A DNA stretch of 64,000 nt from assembly GCF_943193155.1 (NCBI RefSeq), contig NZ_CALPDB010000001.1, positions 62,001 through 126,000 of the forward strand, given 5' to 3'. A program made the position numbers and the translations under genes. Every line of letters starts with the position of its first letter. The first letter of the stretch is position 1. The notes below the pieces were generated by a model. That model was not told the DNA's origin. It searched no databases and saw only the letters and a program-made list of their open reading frames with translations. Positions 30,090-39,667 of this stretch are shown here, one piece after another. The stretch comes from Veillonella intestinalis. GTDB taxonomy: Bacteria > Bacillota > Negativicutes > Veillonellales > Veillonellaceae.

Positions 30090-30854
30090 ATGAAAAAACG
30101 TTGGTTAACTTTAGTAAGTGCTTCTTTGGCATGTTTAATGTGGGCTACAATTAGCGCTAAGACGGCAACTGCGGAAGAAGTGGTGCCCGATGTGACACCG
30201 GTGTATAATTTATTTACTTTTGAAGTAGCTGATGAAGTACAACCAGCCTTTTATGAAACAGGGTATCAAAACTTTACACAATCATTGGCTAATGAACCAG
30301 GGACTTGGGTAATGAATGCAGGTAATGATAAAACCAATAATCAGCTTGTGTATGTAGCCGAAGTCTATGAAAATAATAAAGCTTATGAAGCCCATAAAAA
30401 GTCACCTCAGTATAATGCCTTTGTTGATGCAGTAGGTCGTCATTTAAATAGTCGTGCCTTTTATTCTCTAGAGCCAGTAGCTCTGTTAACAAAAGAAGAT
30501 CCATTACAGTTGGTAAATGAGGATACTGTGTTAGTTAATCTAGCTAAAGTAACTGTTAAATCGGGTTATAATGATGATTTTGCTCGCATTGTTGTAGATG
30601 AAATGAAACAATCTATAGCCGCTGAGCCAGGTGTATTAGCCATGTATGCTGGCCGTGTTAAAGGTGATCGGAATACTTGGTATTTCTTTGAAGTTTATGC
30701 GAATGAAGAGGCCTATGCTAAACATAGAAATACTTGGGCTTTTAAATGGTATATATCTGAAACCAAAGATATGGTTCTTGAAAAATCTGTTACGCCTATA
30801 GAAGCGAAGTTAATCATGCATAAGGGGCAGGTTAATTACGAAGCAATTCAATAA
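30090..30854 (+). CDS. Exported protein with two ABM domains
   Basis: 254 residues. A typical signal peptide (about 1-28, ending SAKTATA) targets it out of the cytoplasm. Two antibiotic-biosynthesis monooxygenase (ABM) ferredoxin-like domains follow. The first (about 40-130) has YNLFTFEV, EPGTWVMNAG and YVAEVYENNKAYEAH; the second (about 150-240) has VNLAKVTVKSG, EPGVLAMYAG and FFEVYANEEAYAKH. Most ABM proteins are single-domain and cytoplasmic, so the exported tandem form is unusual. It could bind heme or a quinone, but nothing in the sequence settles this. Confidence 0.78.
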   Translation: MKKRWLTLVSASLACLMWATISAKTATAEEVVPDVTPVYNLFTFEVADEVQPAFYETGYQNFTQSLANEPGTWVMNAGNDKTNNQLVYVAEVYENNKAYEAHKKSPQYNAFVDAVGRHLNSRAFYSLEPVALLTKEDPLQLVNEDTVLVNLAKVTVKSGYNDDFARIVVDEMKQSIAAEPGVLAMYAGRVKGDRNTWYFFEVYANEEAYAKHRNTWAFKWYISETKDMVLEKSVTPIEAKLIMHKGQVNYEAIQ

Positions 30855-30874
30855 AAAATAACTTAGGCGTAGAC

Positions 30875-30928
30875 AAAGGGCTGTAAGTAAATGTAGATTT
30901 TTTTTACATTTGCTTACAGCCCTTTTTG
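30875..30928 (+). terminator. Long intrinsic terminator
   Basis: A 21-bp stem with one G-U pair (30875-30895 with 30905-30925), loop of nine bases, T run. Confidence 0.93.
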
Positions 30929-31105
30929 TGATTAATAAAAATATAAAATTATGCAATTATTTTTTACTGATTTGGGAATTTCAAGGTATAATAAAAGACA
31001 AGAGTATAGCTACATACAGTCATGATTGTTGTAGAAAATATATGAGGATAGAAATAGTTTAGTTGTGATTTTAACAGTAGGTATTGATAGAAAGGACGAA
31101 ATGCT

Positions 31106-32476
31106 ATGAAACAGACTGTGCCTGTCGCAAAGGGCCAAATTTATACGATTACGATTCAAGGGCTAGGAACGAGTGGTGAAGGGGTAGGGCGCTATGACGG
31201 GTTTACCGTTTTTATTCCCTTTGCGCTGCCTGAGGAAGAAGTGCGAGCAAAGATTACGTTGGTTAAAAAGAATTACGCCGTAGGGGAAGTTATAGAAATT
31301 TTGAAACCTTCCGCTCATCGAGTAGCACCTATTTGTCCTGTATATGGCACTTGTGGTGGTTGCCAGTTACAGCATGTATCGTATGAAGAACAACTTCGTT
31401 TGAAAACGCAAAATGTACGGGATATTATGGAGCGTATTGGTAAGACGAATCCTGATTTAGTTGAACCAGCGTTGGGACCTGAAAGTCCTTGGCACTATCG
31501 AAATAAAATGCAAATTCCTGTAGGCGTTGAAAAAGGGCAAGCCGCGTTAGGTTTTTATGCTCGTGGATCACATGCTATTGTGCCTTGTACAGACTGTGCT
31601 ATTCAAGATGATGGGAATAATCAGATTGCCGCTGTTTGTGAACGCTTGTTACGAGAAACGAAATGCCAGCCTTATAATGAATTAATAGGCGAAGGCATGA
31701 TTCGCCATATTATTGGTCGTATTGGTAAAAGTGGCTGGATGGTGATTATTGTTAGCACTGCCAAAACATTGCCACAATCGGAGTATTGGGTAAGTGAAAT
31801 TCGTAAGCATTTACCGAATGTGACCAGCATTGTGTTAAATCACAATCCTAAGAAAACCAATGTAATTATGGGGCGTGACTGTACGTTGCTTTGGGGCGAA
31901 GAAACGATTACAGATACAATTGATGAATTGGAATTTCGTTTATCTCCGCATTCTTTTTTTCAAGTTAACCCAGAACAAACAACAATACTATATAAGAAAG
32001 CCTTAGAATTTGCTCAGTTAACGGGCAAAGAAACGGTGATTGATGCGTATTGTGGAACGGGGACGATTTCATTATTTTTAGCTAAACAGGCAAAACATGT
32101 GATTGGTATTGAAATTGTAGAACCTGCCATTGTAGATGCAAAAGCTAATGCAAAGCGCAATGGAATTACTAATGCAGAATTTATTGCCGCTGATGCGGCT
32201 AAAGAGATGCCTGCCCTTGTGAAACGCGGTGTAAAAGCGGATGTAGTCGTGTTTGATCCCATTCGTGCAGGTTGTAAAGAAGAAGTACTAAAAGCCGCGG
32301 CAACAATGGAGCCAGCGCGTATGGTCTATGTGTCTTGTAATCCCGCGTCCATGGCTAGAGATATTGTTGTGCTAAGGGAATTGGGCTATGAAGTAAAAGA
32401 AGTACAACCTGTGGATATGTTCCCGATGACAAGTCATGTGGAAGTGGTCTCAAAACTTGTCAAAATTAAGGGCTGA
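31106..32476 (+). CDS. rlmD: 23S rRNA (uracil(1939)-C(5))-methyltransferase RlmD-like
   Basis: 456 residues. N-terminal TRAM domain (about 8-65), then the iron-sulfur cysteines C77, C83, C86 in CPVYGTCGGCQ and a further Cys near 161. The SAM-binding AYCGTGTISLFLA and the catalytic Cys in YVSCNPASMARD follow. RumA/TrmA-type enzymes methylate C5 of uridine in rRNA or tRNA; Firmicutes members (RlmCD) can modify two sites. A weak promoter with TATAAT lies about 110 bases upstream. The accessory patch begins at its stop. Confidence 0.92.
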   Translation: MKQTVPVAKGQIYTITIQGLGTSGEGVGRYDGFTVFIPFALPEEEVRAKITLVKKNYAVGEVIEILKPSAHRVAPICPVYGTCGGCQLQHVSYEEQLRLKTQNVRDIMERIGKTNPDLVEPALGPESPWHYRNKMQIPVGVEKGQAALGFYARGSHAIVPCTDCAIQDDGNNQIAAVCERLLRETKCQPYNELIGEGMIRHIIGRIGKSGWMVIIVSTAKTLPQSEYWVSEIRKHLPNVTSIVLNHNPKKTNVIMGRDCTLLWGEETITDTIDELEFRLSPHSFFQVNPEQTTILYKKALEFAQLTGKETVIDAYCGTGTISLFLAKQAKHVIGIEIVEPAIVDAKANAKRNGITNAEFIAADAAKEMPALVKRGVKADVVVFDPIRAGCKEEVLKAAATMEPARMVYVSCNPASMARDIVVLRELGYEVKEVQPVDMFPMTSHVEVVSKLVKIKG

Positions 32477-32606
32477 AAATTACAATGCATTTAAAAAATT
32501 AATGTTATATAGAAATAAAGGAACTGTATCCCTTGAAAGTGAGAATTTCAAAAAGTTTTATGAAGCAAGAAAAGCAATGATTATGGAGAGAATAGGTGAG
32601 TTATGA
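32466..32606 (+). pseudogene. C-terminal remnant of an unidentified gene
   Basis: In a frame different from rlmD, an open stretch starts at the rlmD end and runs to the TGA at 32604. It reads LRAENYNAFKKLMLYRNKG, then TVSLESENFKKFYEARKAM and IMERIGEL. The amphipathic, charged character looks like a genuine protein C-terminus, not random sequence. No start or ribosome site exists in front of it, and it overlaps rlmD coding sequence. I read it as the tail of a gene cut off at an insertion or deletion junction. I cannot name the family. Confidence 0.4.
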
Positions 32607-32653
32607 AGTTGAGCTGTTTGCTTCATAAGAGCGAACAGATTGGGGTGGTTTAA

Positions 32654-33487
32654 ATGCTAAGCATTGAGGAATATATTGCACGAAGAAAAAAAGAAGATAA
32701 ACTTAATGAATTTGACATTGATGCACGTACACAAAATATGAAAAATTGCGTTGATTATGTATTTGAGTATTTTAATAACTATTTGAATATTACTGAAGCT
32801 GAAGAAAAAACGATACTCAATAATAAAAAGCTAGATAAGTATCGGAATCAGCTACGGGAGTATGATCCTGAAGTTCGAGATTGGGGTGTGGGGATTTACA
32901 ATGAATATGGGAAGCAAATGCACAGATACATTGGAAATATTATGAAGGAGAATGAGTTTTTCTTTTTATATAATACTGATAGTGAATTTAGAAATGTTTC
33001 CTATGATTGCTATTCGCAGCTTATTAAAAAGTTGCCGTTTCTTAAGGGGCAAACGGAGATGCTTTTTCTTTTTATAAAAGACTACCATAGGGTAACAAGT
33101 GAACAAGTGTTTAACTTTGGAATATCATCAATAACAGAAGAAATAACTGATTGGATAGATAAAACTTGGGCAAAATATCAGGTTAATCTTCTTGCCTTTG
33201 CTTATAGTTGGATAAATAATTTTTTTGATAATGAGGATTTTTGGCCATTAACTCACCGGAAGAAGAGTCAAGATACTTGGAGGAAATATGACTACGATTA
33301 CAAGCAGAAAAGTAATCTCTTTAACCTAGATTCGTTATATAGAAAAATGCCGAAAAAATCCTTTACAAAAGGAAGAAAGCAAGAATTTGAGATTTTATTT
33401 ATGTATTATTGGATACATGATATGGAAGGTGATGATGATTATTGGCAGGAGTATTTAGGAATGGTGCTACCTGCTTTTAAAAAGTAA
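32654..33487 (+). CDS. Hypothetical protein, accessory
   Basis: 277 residues, rich in Tyr, Trp, Phe, Asp and Glu, soluble, with no signal peptide. I do not recognise the family. The N-terminus is SIEEYIARRKKEDKLNEFD; notable are the segments FLFIKDYHRVTSEQ and the acidic DMEGDDDYWQEYLGM near the end. GGGGTGG precedes the ATG. Lower GC than rlmD, the preceding gene remnant and the decayed DNA after it suggest recent acquisition. Immunity proteins of toxin systems often look like this, but there is no direct evidence. Confidence 0.6.
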   Translation: MLSIEEYIARRKKEDKLNEFDIDARTQNMKNCVDYVFEYFNNYLNITEAEEKTILNNKKLDKYRNQLREYDPEVRDWGVGIYNEYGKQMHRYIGNIMKENEFFFLYNTDSEFRNVSYDCYSQLIKKLPFLKGQTEMLFLFIKDYHRVTSEQVFNFGISSITEEITDWIDKTWAKYQVNLLAFAYSWINNFFDNEDFWPLTHRKKSQDTWRKYDYDYKQKSNLFNLDSLYRKMPKKSFTKGRKQEFEILFMYYWIHDMEGDDDYWQEYLGMVLPAFKK

Positions 33488-33714
33488 TTAAATATTAATA
33501 GGACGAAAAATGAATGAAAAGAAAATCAGTTAATAATTGAAGGAATTTTTAGTAAAACTGATTCAGGAGAATAAATATTGTTAAATCTTATTTTGGGTGA
33601 TTTGATAAAGCTGAGGTAATAGGAAAAACTAAAGATTATAGAAAGAGTCGGCAATGCATTTGATGAATTAGTAAAGAAAGTCGTATAGAAAGCTATTTAT
33701 ATTGAGGTACTATA
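33488..33714 (+). other. Gene-free, decayed-looking segment
   Basis: Short broken reading frames only. One reads ENQLIIEGIFSKTDSGE before a stop (around 33520-33575), another IERVGNAFDELVKKVV (around 33638-33690). They look like scraps of protein-coding sequence in different frames. No complete gene, RNA or repeat is visible. Confidence 0.35.
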
Positions 33715-33900
33715 ATGCTAAAAGGAATTATTTTTTTACTATTTGGGTTCGGGCTAGTTTTAATGATACCCCTATATGTAAAACGATATAAAGCAGAAAA
33801 GAATATAGAAAACGTATTGGTACTTATAGGGATTATATTATTAGGAAGTTCTAGTATAGTCCTAGGTATTTTAAAACTCTGCGAAAATAGTGAAGCCTAA
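33715..33900 (+). CDS. Small two-helix membrane protein
   Basis: 61 residues with two hydrophobic segments (about 3-22 and 34-53) separated by the basic loop KRYKAEK. GAGGT lies about six bases before the ATG. I do not recognise the family. It closes the accessory patch after rlmD and ends one base before a strong bidirectional terminator. Confidence 0.55.
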   Translation: MLKGIIFLLFGFGLVLMIPLYVKRYKAEKNIENVLVLIGIILLGSSSIVLGILKLCENSEA

Positions 33901-33951
33901 AAAATAACTGTTGAGATCTCATCTGAGTGATGTTATCTCAACAGTTATTTT
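33901..33951. terminator. Bidirectional terminator
   Basis: 17-bp perfect arms (33901-33917 and 33935-33951), A and T flanks, between convergent genes. Confidence 0.9.
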
Positions 33952-33984
33952 AGTTTTATCTATACTTTTAGAGTTTTGTTTTTA

Positions 33985-34776
33985 CTAACCTTCTATATTC
34001 TTTTTATAGGTTTCTAAAGTAGTATCAGCGCCACTTACTAGGAACTTAGTATCTGCGCCAATACCTAGGAAACTTACACCTAAATCAATAAAGCGTTTGG
34101 CTTGTTCCGGGCTTAAAGCGATAGTACCGACAGGAATGTTATATTCTTGAACTCGTTTGATAGCATAATCCATAGCTTCTTCTACTTCTGGATGAAATAT
34201 ATCTAAACCATGGCCCATATCAACCGCTAAATCGATAGGACCTAAGAAGATACCTCCAATATCAGGGACAGAGGCGATAGCATCAAGATTTTCAAGTCCT
34301 TTTTTGCTTTCAATTTGTGGTAAAATACAAATTTCATCAGCAATGCGTTCTAAATAGTCTGGAATACGACCATAGCGAGCCGCGCGTACAGAGCCTGCGC
34401 CCATACCACGATTGCCACGAGGGGCATAAGAGGCCCAGTACATAATTTCTTCTGTTTTTTCTGCACTTTCTACTTTAGGAATAATAATATTTTGAATGCC
34501 AGAATCTAATAATTGCTTAATAATACCAGTGCCAGCTTCAGGGATACGAAATACAGGGCTCACATTGTAAGGGGCAACTGCTCTAGCTATAGATACAATA
34601 GAATTAATGTCATGCGCTCCATGTTCACCGTCAACAAATAACCAGTCATAATTAGAGGTTGCTAAAATCTCAGCTACTTCTGCAGAGGGAATTTCTTGTG
34701 CCACGCCGTATTGCACATTTCCTTTTAGAATATTAGATTTAAATTCATTTTTCAAATAGTCTTTAATCATAGCCAT
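33985..34776 (-). CDS. HpcH/HpaI family aldolase
   Basis: 263 residues of the class II pyruvate aldolase family that includes HpaI, GarL and YfaU. The barrel carries [50 protein letters not shown] and [12 protein letters not shown], the last with the metal-site Asp. It cleaves 2-keto-3-deoxy sugar acids or similar to pyruvate and an aldehyde. The substrate is unknown. AGGAGG is well placed before the ATG at 34776. Confidence 0.87.
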   Translation of the reverse strand: MAMIKDYLKNEFKSNILKGNVQYGVAQEIPSAEVAEILATSNYDWLFVDGEHGAHDINSIVSIARAVAPYNVSPVFRIPEAGTGIIKQLLDSGIQNIIIPKVESAEKTEEIMYWASYAPRGNRGMGAGSVRAARYGRIPDYLERIADEICILPQIESKKGLENLDAIASVPDIGGIFLGPIDLAVDMGHGLDIFHPEVEEAMDYAIKRVQEYNIPVGTIALSPEQAKRFIDLGVSFLGIGADTKFLVSGADTTLETYKKNIEG

Positions 34777-34975
34777 AATAAACCTCCTTATAAAGCAATA
34801 AAATGAGTTATAAGTTAATAGATGGGTACTTACTTATATTATACATATATTTACCACATGATGAAGTTTATTTTTTATTTTTAACAGTTTTTTATTTATT
34901 AGTTTGTTTTACTTTTGGGATGAAAGGTATTAATTATATGCTAATTAGATATATTAATCATTTATAATCTATGAA

Positions 34976-35632
34976 CTAATTCGTATTAATAATAACATTA
35001 GTTAGTTCTTCGTCAGCTTCAAAAGAAACATCTTCTCGTATACCATGGACATAGGCAATGTAGTTTATTTTCTTGGTGCTGTCTCTATTGGTATAATCTA
35101 TTCGTATATGATAGGTTGTACTTAAATCTAAATCAAGTTCAATATTTTCTTTTTCTATATGATTTTGTACTAGTTTATAAAATTGATAGAATTTTACTCC
35201 ATTTATTTTTTCATAAGGGAATACATCAGCTATATCTTCTTTAAGGGGTATTTTATAAGGTCTATCGTATTCCCATTCAGAAAATAAAAGATTAGTTGTA
35301 TTATATACATATTGATCAAAATGAGTTGGAGTTATTGGGTCTTGAAGTGTGACTACCATACGATCTTCGGTAGCAAATACATCAAGAATATTAAATGAGT
35401 GGCCTTTAAATTTTTTTTCTTGTGTGAGCTCATTGATAATTCGATCAAGATTTTCGGCACTTTTAAAAACTGTACCAGGACGGCCAAAATAACCTTGCAC
35501 TTCATATCCCATTTGTAGCGTTGGAATAAATCGTATTTCACCAGTTAAAAACAATAGACCTATGAATATAATAGGTGATAAAAGAAGTAGATATTTGAGT
35601 GAACGAGGTAGGCTTGATTTATTTTTATTCAT
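34976..35632 (-). CDS. Membrane-anchored hypothetical protein
   Basis: 218 residues. A basic N-terminus (MNKNKSSLPRSLKY) precedes one hydrophobic segment (about 15-34); the remainder is hydrophilic and probably extracytoplasmic. I do not recognise the family. The start is set by AAGGAG before the ATG at 35632; a much longer frame to 36007 runs through AT-rich intergenic DNA and overlaps the opposite gene, so it is rejected. Confidence 0.55.
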   Translation of the reverse strand: MNKNKSSLPRSLKYLLLLSPIIFIGLLFLTGEIRFIPTLQMGYEVQGYFGRPGTVFKSAENLDRIINELTQEKKFKGHSFNILDVFATEDRMVVTLQDPITPTHFDQYVYNTTNLLFSEWEYDRPYKIPLKEDIADVFPYEKINGVKFYQFYKLVQNHIEKENIELDLDLSTTYHIRIDYTNRDSTKKINYIAYVHGIREDVSFEADEELTNVIINTN

Positions 35633-35966
35633 AATTAGTCTCCTTGTTTCTAACTGACATGTATTAAATAAGTGTATATAGTATACTTTAATTATATAGT
35701 AATAATTATTTTCTAGTCGTAAAATTATTGTAAAAAATAATGAAATATTAAATTTAATATTATGTATAAATAGGTGATATATTATTTCCTGCTTTATAAA
35801 CAAAATATAATTTTTTAGCGAAATATTTAAAAAATTCCTTATTTTATGTCTTTCTTCTTTTATAGGCTGTTCTTTTTGATATAATAAAGTTATAAAAAAT
35901 AAATTGTATATAAAAATTAATAGTTTATCATTAGTTAGATAATAGAGAGATATAAGAGGTGAGGAG
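35633..35966. other. AT-rich divergent intergenic region
   Basis: 334 bases between divergent genes. The only element I can point to is a perfect TATAAT at 35880-35885 facing the esterase gene, without a good -35. Nothing else is apparent. Confidence 0.4.
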
Positions 35967-36662
35967 ATGAATAAAAAGACGTTAAATATAGGTAATAAAA
36001 TTTGCACTATATATAGTGGTGAAAATCCAGAGTTTTTTTTAATTCAACCTGTTGATGAACATGATTTAGAGGTACTGGACAAAGAGGTTGATATGTTAAC
36101 ACATGAAGTGGGTTCTCATTTGTTACTAGTGGCAATACATATAGAGAATTGGAATGAAGAATTGTCTCCTTGGTATGCGCCTGCAGTGTTTGGTAATGCT
36201 GATTTTGGTAATCAAGCTACTGATACGTTAGATTATATTGAAAATGTAGTAATACCATATGTAATAGAAGCATATCAATTGAAGGAAACTATACCTGCTA
36301 TATTAGGAGGTTATTCTTTAGCTGGGCTTTTTGTTTTATGGAGTGCTTATAAGAGTACACGATTTTCTGCTATTGCAGCCATGTCTCCATCAGTTTGGTT
36401 TCCTAAATGGCTTGATTTTGTAAGTAATAATGTACCCTTAGTTAATACTATCTATCTTAGTTTGGGTGATAAAGAAGAACGAACAAAGAATAAAGTGATG
36501 GCTACTGTAGGAGATTGTATAAGAAAGCAGGCTCAATTATTAGAAAGCCAAGGTATTGAATGCACCTTAGTTTGTAATAAAGGAAATCATTTTCAAGAGT
36601 CTGATACGCGGTGTGCTAAGGGTTTTTGCTGGTGTATAGAATCATTAAAGTACAAATCATGA
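35967..36662 (+). CDS. Esterase/alpha-beta hydrolase (esterase D type)
   Basis: 231 residues with an alpha/beta hydrolase fold of the putative esterase (Fes/IroE) group. The nucleophile elbow is GYSLAG near residue 116, the acid is probably in LGDKEE, and the His in KGNHFQE. There is no signal peptide, so it acts in the cytoplasm. GAGGTG is six bases upstream of the ATG. The substrate is unknown; IroE relatives hydrolyse siderophores, but no siderophore genes adjoin. Confidence 0.72.
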   Translation: MNKKTLNIGNKICTIYSGENPEFFLIQPVDEHDLEVLDKEVDMLTHEVGSHLLLVAIHIENWNEELSPWYAPAVFGNADFGNQATDTLDYIENVVIPYVIEAYQLKETIPAILGGYSLAGLFVLWSAYKSTRFSAIAAMSPSVWFPKWLDFVSNNVPLVNTIYLSLGDKEERTKNKVMATVGDCIRKQAQLLESQGIECTLVCNKGNHFQESDTRCAKGFCWCIESLKYKS

Positions 36663-36801
36663 AAAAGTACGATGGCTCTAGTTACTATATATTAGATATA
36701 AAGCGTAAACTATGAGAAAAGTTTTATTGCTAATGGATATTTAGAAAACTTTCCGTGACGGTTCTTGAGGGGCATGGAAAAATGTGTAGAGGAGGCTTAG
36801 T

Positions 36802-38139
36802 ATGAAAACGTATGATGTAATTGTAATTGGTTTTGGTAAAGCAGGTAAAACGTTAGCAGGTAAATTAGCTAAACAGGGGAAGTCGGTAGCGTTGATTGAA
36901 AAAAATGTGTTTATGTATGGTGGTACTTGTATCAATGTAGGCTGTTTGCCGTCGAAACGATTAGTAACAGATGCAGAGTTAGCACCTAAGGCAGACTTTT
37001 CAGCTAAAGCTGCTTATTATAAACAAGTTATTGCAGAAAAACGAATGTTGACGACAGCGTTGCGTAAAGCAAATTATGATAAAGTGGCACAAGCTGGTGC
37101 TGATATTATTGATGGGGTAGCCTCTTTTGTTGATGCTACACATATTAGTGTTAAAACTGCTACTGGGGACATCACCTTAGAAGGTAAGCAATTTATTATT
37201 AATACGGGATCGACGCCAGTTATCCCAGCTATTAAAGGGTTAGCAGCTAGTACTGAGGTGTATACGTCTGAAACGCTTATGGAGTTAGATGATTTACCTG
37301 AAACGTTGACAATTTTAGGTGGTGGCTATATAGGGCTTGAGTTTGCTGCACTATATGCAAATTTTGGTAGTAAAGTAACAGTAGTACAAGATAGAGATAC
37401 TTTCTTGCCGCGGGAGGATGAAGATATAGCAGTTAATATTCGCTCTGTATTAGAAGCTAAGGGAGTAAATATTATAACAGGCGCTGAGGCAACAGAAATT
37501 AAGGAGGGCACTTTATATTATAAAGTTGATGAAACACAACATTCTTTAGAAGCGTCAGCCATTTTAATAGCCACTGGTCGCCGTCCTAATACCGATGAGT
37601 TGGCTGCTGAAAAAGCAGGTATTAGACTATCAAAACGTGGCGCTATTGAAACAGATGAACATTTGCGGACGAATGTTCCCAATATCTGGGCGGCTGGTGA
37701 TGTATGTGGTAAGTTACAATTTACTTATATTTCATTGGATGATAGTCGGATTATTTTAGAAGATATGCAAGGTGATAAAGAACGGACAATTAATAATCGT
37801 GGTGCGTTTGCCTATTCCGTATTCATTGATCCACCATTTTCACGGGTAGGTCTTAATGAACAAGAAGCAAAAGCAAATAATCTTGAGTATCGAGTAGTTA
37901 CTTTAGCAGCGAATGCTATTCCAAAAGCAAAAGTAATTCGTAAAACAGACGGTGTTTTGAAAGCTTTAATAGACAGCAATAATAAAATTTTGGGGGCTCA
38001 GCTATTTTGTGCGGAATCCTATGAAATCATTAATTTTATTAAATTGGCTATGGATCAGAATTTAGATTATCAAGTATTACGTGACTTTATCTATACGCAT
38101 CCAACTATGTCAGAAAGTTTGAATGATTTATTTGCTTAA
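36802..38139 (+). CDS. rclA: RclA-like FAD-dependent disulfide oxidoreductase
   Basis: 445 residues, class I pyridine nucleotide-disulfide oxidoreductase. The FAD loop GFGKAGKTLAG and the redox pair C43 and C48 in GGTCINVGCLPSK are followed by NAD(P) loop GGGYIGLEFAA and the dimer domain with FIYTHPTMSE. The pattern GFGKAGKTLA...MYGGTCIN closely resembles E. coli RclA, which protects against hypochlorous acid and reduces copper(II). Function here is by similarity. AGGAGG precedes the ATG. The region around is rich in redox enzymes. Confidence 0.82.
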   Translation: MKTYDVIVIGFGKAGKTLAGKLAKQGKSVALIEKNVFMYGGTCINVGCLPSKRLVTDAELAPKADFSAKAAYYKQVIAEKRMLTTALRKANYDKVAQAGADIIDGVASFVDATHISVKTATGDITLEGKQFIINTGSTPVIPAIKGLAASTEVYTSETLMELDDLPETLTILGGGYIGLEFAALYANFGSKVTVVQDRDTFLPREDEDIAVNIRSVLEAKGVNIITGAEATEIKEGTLYYKVDETQHSLEASAILIATGRRPNTDELAAEKAGIRLSKRGAIETDEHLRTNVPNIWAAGDVCGKLQFTYISLDDSRIILEDMQGDKERTINNRGAFAYSVFIDPPFSRVGLNEQEAKANNLEYRVVTLAANAIPKAKVIRKTDGVLKALIDSNNKILGAQLFCAESYEIINFIKLAMDQNLDYQVLRDFIYTHPTMSESLNDLFA

Positions 38140-38243
38140 TCTATTTCAGTGATTTAGTTGATTTAATTGCATAATAGATTTAGTTACATATTAGATTTTG
38201 CTTACGTTGTTTTCCTTTGTATGTGTTACTCAGTTTTGCATGT

Positions 38244-38316
38244 ATTCGTCCAACTATATAGTGTTTCATCCAAAAACATAGTGTAATTGGACGAAATAAA
38301 GATGAGTTGGATGAAT
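38244..38316 (+). repeat. Four 10-bp half-sites spaced exactly 20 bp
   Basis: CGTCCAA at 38247 and CATCCAA at 38267, then TTGGACG at 38287 and TTGGATG at 38307, give two direct and two inverted copies with a 20-base period. Including neighbours the motif is WTTCRTCCAA. They lie in the 400-base rclA to luciferase-like gap, just before the terminator; the rest of that gap is AT-rich and empty. Confidence 0.6.
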
Positions 38317-38332
38317 AATGTTAGTTTGTAAT

Positions 38333-38375
38333 AAAAAACAGTAATGTGCTGATTAAACAGCCATTGCTGTTTTTT
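38333..38375 (+). terminator. Intrinsic terminator
   Basis: 14-bp arms with one G-U pair (38333-38346 and 38362-38375), T run. Confidence 0.85.
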
Positions 38376-38539
38376 TATTAGGTATTTTTTATAACTTCTT
38401 CAATTGACATATTATTAGATTGCGAGTATTATATTAATATAGAAAAATCTCGAATTATAGATTTGATATAAAATAGGATTAGTTAGGGTATGAAAAGGTA
38501 TATATGGGAGCTTACATATAACTTAAACAGGAGGCAGCT

Positions 38540-39580
38540 ATGAAAGTATCTGTTTTAAATTTAGTTCCTTTGAGAGAAGGACAAACACATAGTGAAGCGT
38601 TTCAAGATATGACCGAATTGGCAAAACAAGTTGAAAGTTTTGGCTATGAACGGTATTGGATTGCAGAACATCATAATATGAAGAACATAGGCAGTAGCGC
38701 TACACAATTGTTAATTCAACATACACTAGCAAATACAAAGTCTATTCGGGTAGGCTCTGGAGGGGTAATGCTTCCAAACCATAGTCCTTATATTGTGGCA
38801 GAGCAATATGGTACCTTAGAAACTTTATATCCGAATCGTGTAGACTTAGGTCTTGGTAGAGCGCCTGGTACTGATCAAGTAACAGCACGAGCTTTGCGTC
38901 GCACTCAAAATTTATATACAGATTTTGCTAGTGAGTTAGACGAGTTAAAAGGCTATTTTAATGATACCAATCCAGTACATGCGTATCCTGCTGCTGGTAT
39001 TGATGTACCATTTTATATTTTAGGTTCTAGTACAGATAGTGCGTATTTGGCGGCTGAATTAGGTCTGCCATATTCCTTTGCAGCTCACTTTGCACCAACT
39101 ATGATGGAAGATGCAATTGCTATTTATAGAGAACGTTTTAAACCATCTGATGTATTAGATAAACCGTATGTTATTTTAGGCCTTAATGCGATTTTAGCGG
39201 ATAGCGATGAAGAAGCTATTCGGTTAGCAACAACGCAGACACAGAGTTTTTTAGGCGTTGTAACTAATAGTCGCAAAGGGTTGCAACCGCCAGTTAATTC
39301 AGAAGATGAAATCTGGGATAATTATGTAGCGGCTAGAACAGCACCTCATTTTGGACCGATTTCTTTTAGAGCGGAAGATTTAGCATTTAGAGAACAAGCG
39401 ATTGTAAGACAAATGGCTTCAGTTTCTTTAATTGGTAGTCCTAAGACGGCTAACGAACAGCTGAAAGAGTTACAACAGCGCGTAGAGTTTGAAGAAATTA
39501 TGGCTAATAGCCTAATTTATGATACAAAGGCGCAAATTCACTCCTATCAATTATTAGCTGATGTAGTAAAAAATAGATAA
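38540..39580 (+). CDS. Luciferase-like flavin-dependent monooxygenase
   Basis: 346 residues of the LLM class, group with YhbW/LuxA-like proteins. Conserved segments: VPLREGQTHSEAF, FGYERYWIAEHHNM, GSGGVMLPNHSPYIVAEQ, RVDLGLGRAPGTD, and LGLNAILADSDEEA. These enzymes use reduced FMN and oxygen, so the presence in an anaerobe suggests detoxification. Substrate unknown. AGGAGG is correctly spaced before the ATG. It has its own terminator. Confidence 0.88.
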   Translation: MKVSVLNLVPLREGQTHSEAFQDMTELAKQVESFGYERYWIAEHHNMKNIGSSATQLLIQHTLANTKSIRVGSGGVMLPNHSPYIVAEQYGTLETLYPNRVDLGLGRAPGTDQVTARALRRTQNLYTDFASELDELKGYFNDTNPVHAYPAAGIDVPFYILGSSTDSAYLAAELGLPYSFAAHFAPTMMEDAIAIYRERFKPSDVLDKPYVILGLNAILADSDEEAIRLATTQTQSFLGVVTNSRKGLQPPVNSEDEIWDNYVAARTAPHFGPISFRAEDLAFREQAIVRQMASVSLIGSPKTANEQLKELQQRVEFEEIMANSLIYDTKAQIHSYQLLADVVKNR

Positions 39581-39581
39581 A

Positions 39582-39631
39582 ATAAAAAGCTGTAGCAAAC
39601 CTCTTTTGGGAGAGGTTGCTACAGTTTTTTA
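39582..39631 (+). terminator. Intrinsic terminator
   Basis: A stem of about 15 bp with one bulge (CTGTAGCAAACCTCT with AGAGGTTGCTACAG), loop TTGG, T run. Confidence 0.88.
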
Positions 39632-39667
39632 TGAATTAGTATGTCTTTATAGTTGTTTTTGCTATAA

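Noticed and set aside
35633-36007. N-terminal extension of the minus-strand membrane protein to 343 residues
   Set aside because: It crosses AT-rich intergenic DNA and overlaps the divergent esterase gene; a good ribosome site sits before the ATG at 35632.
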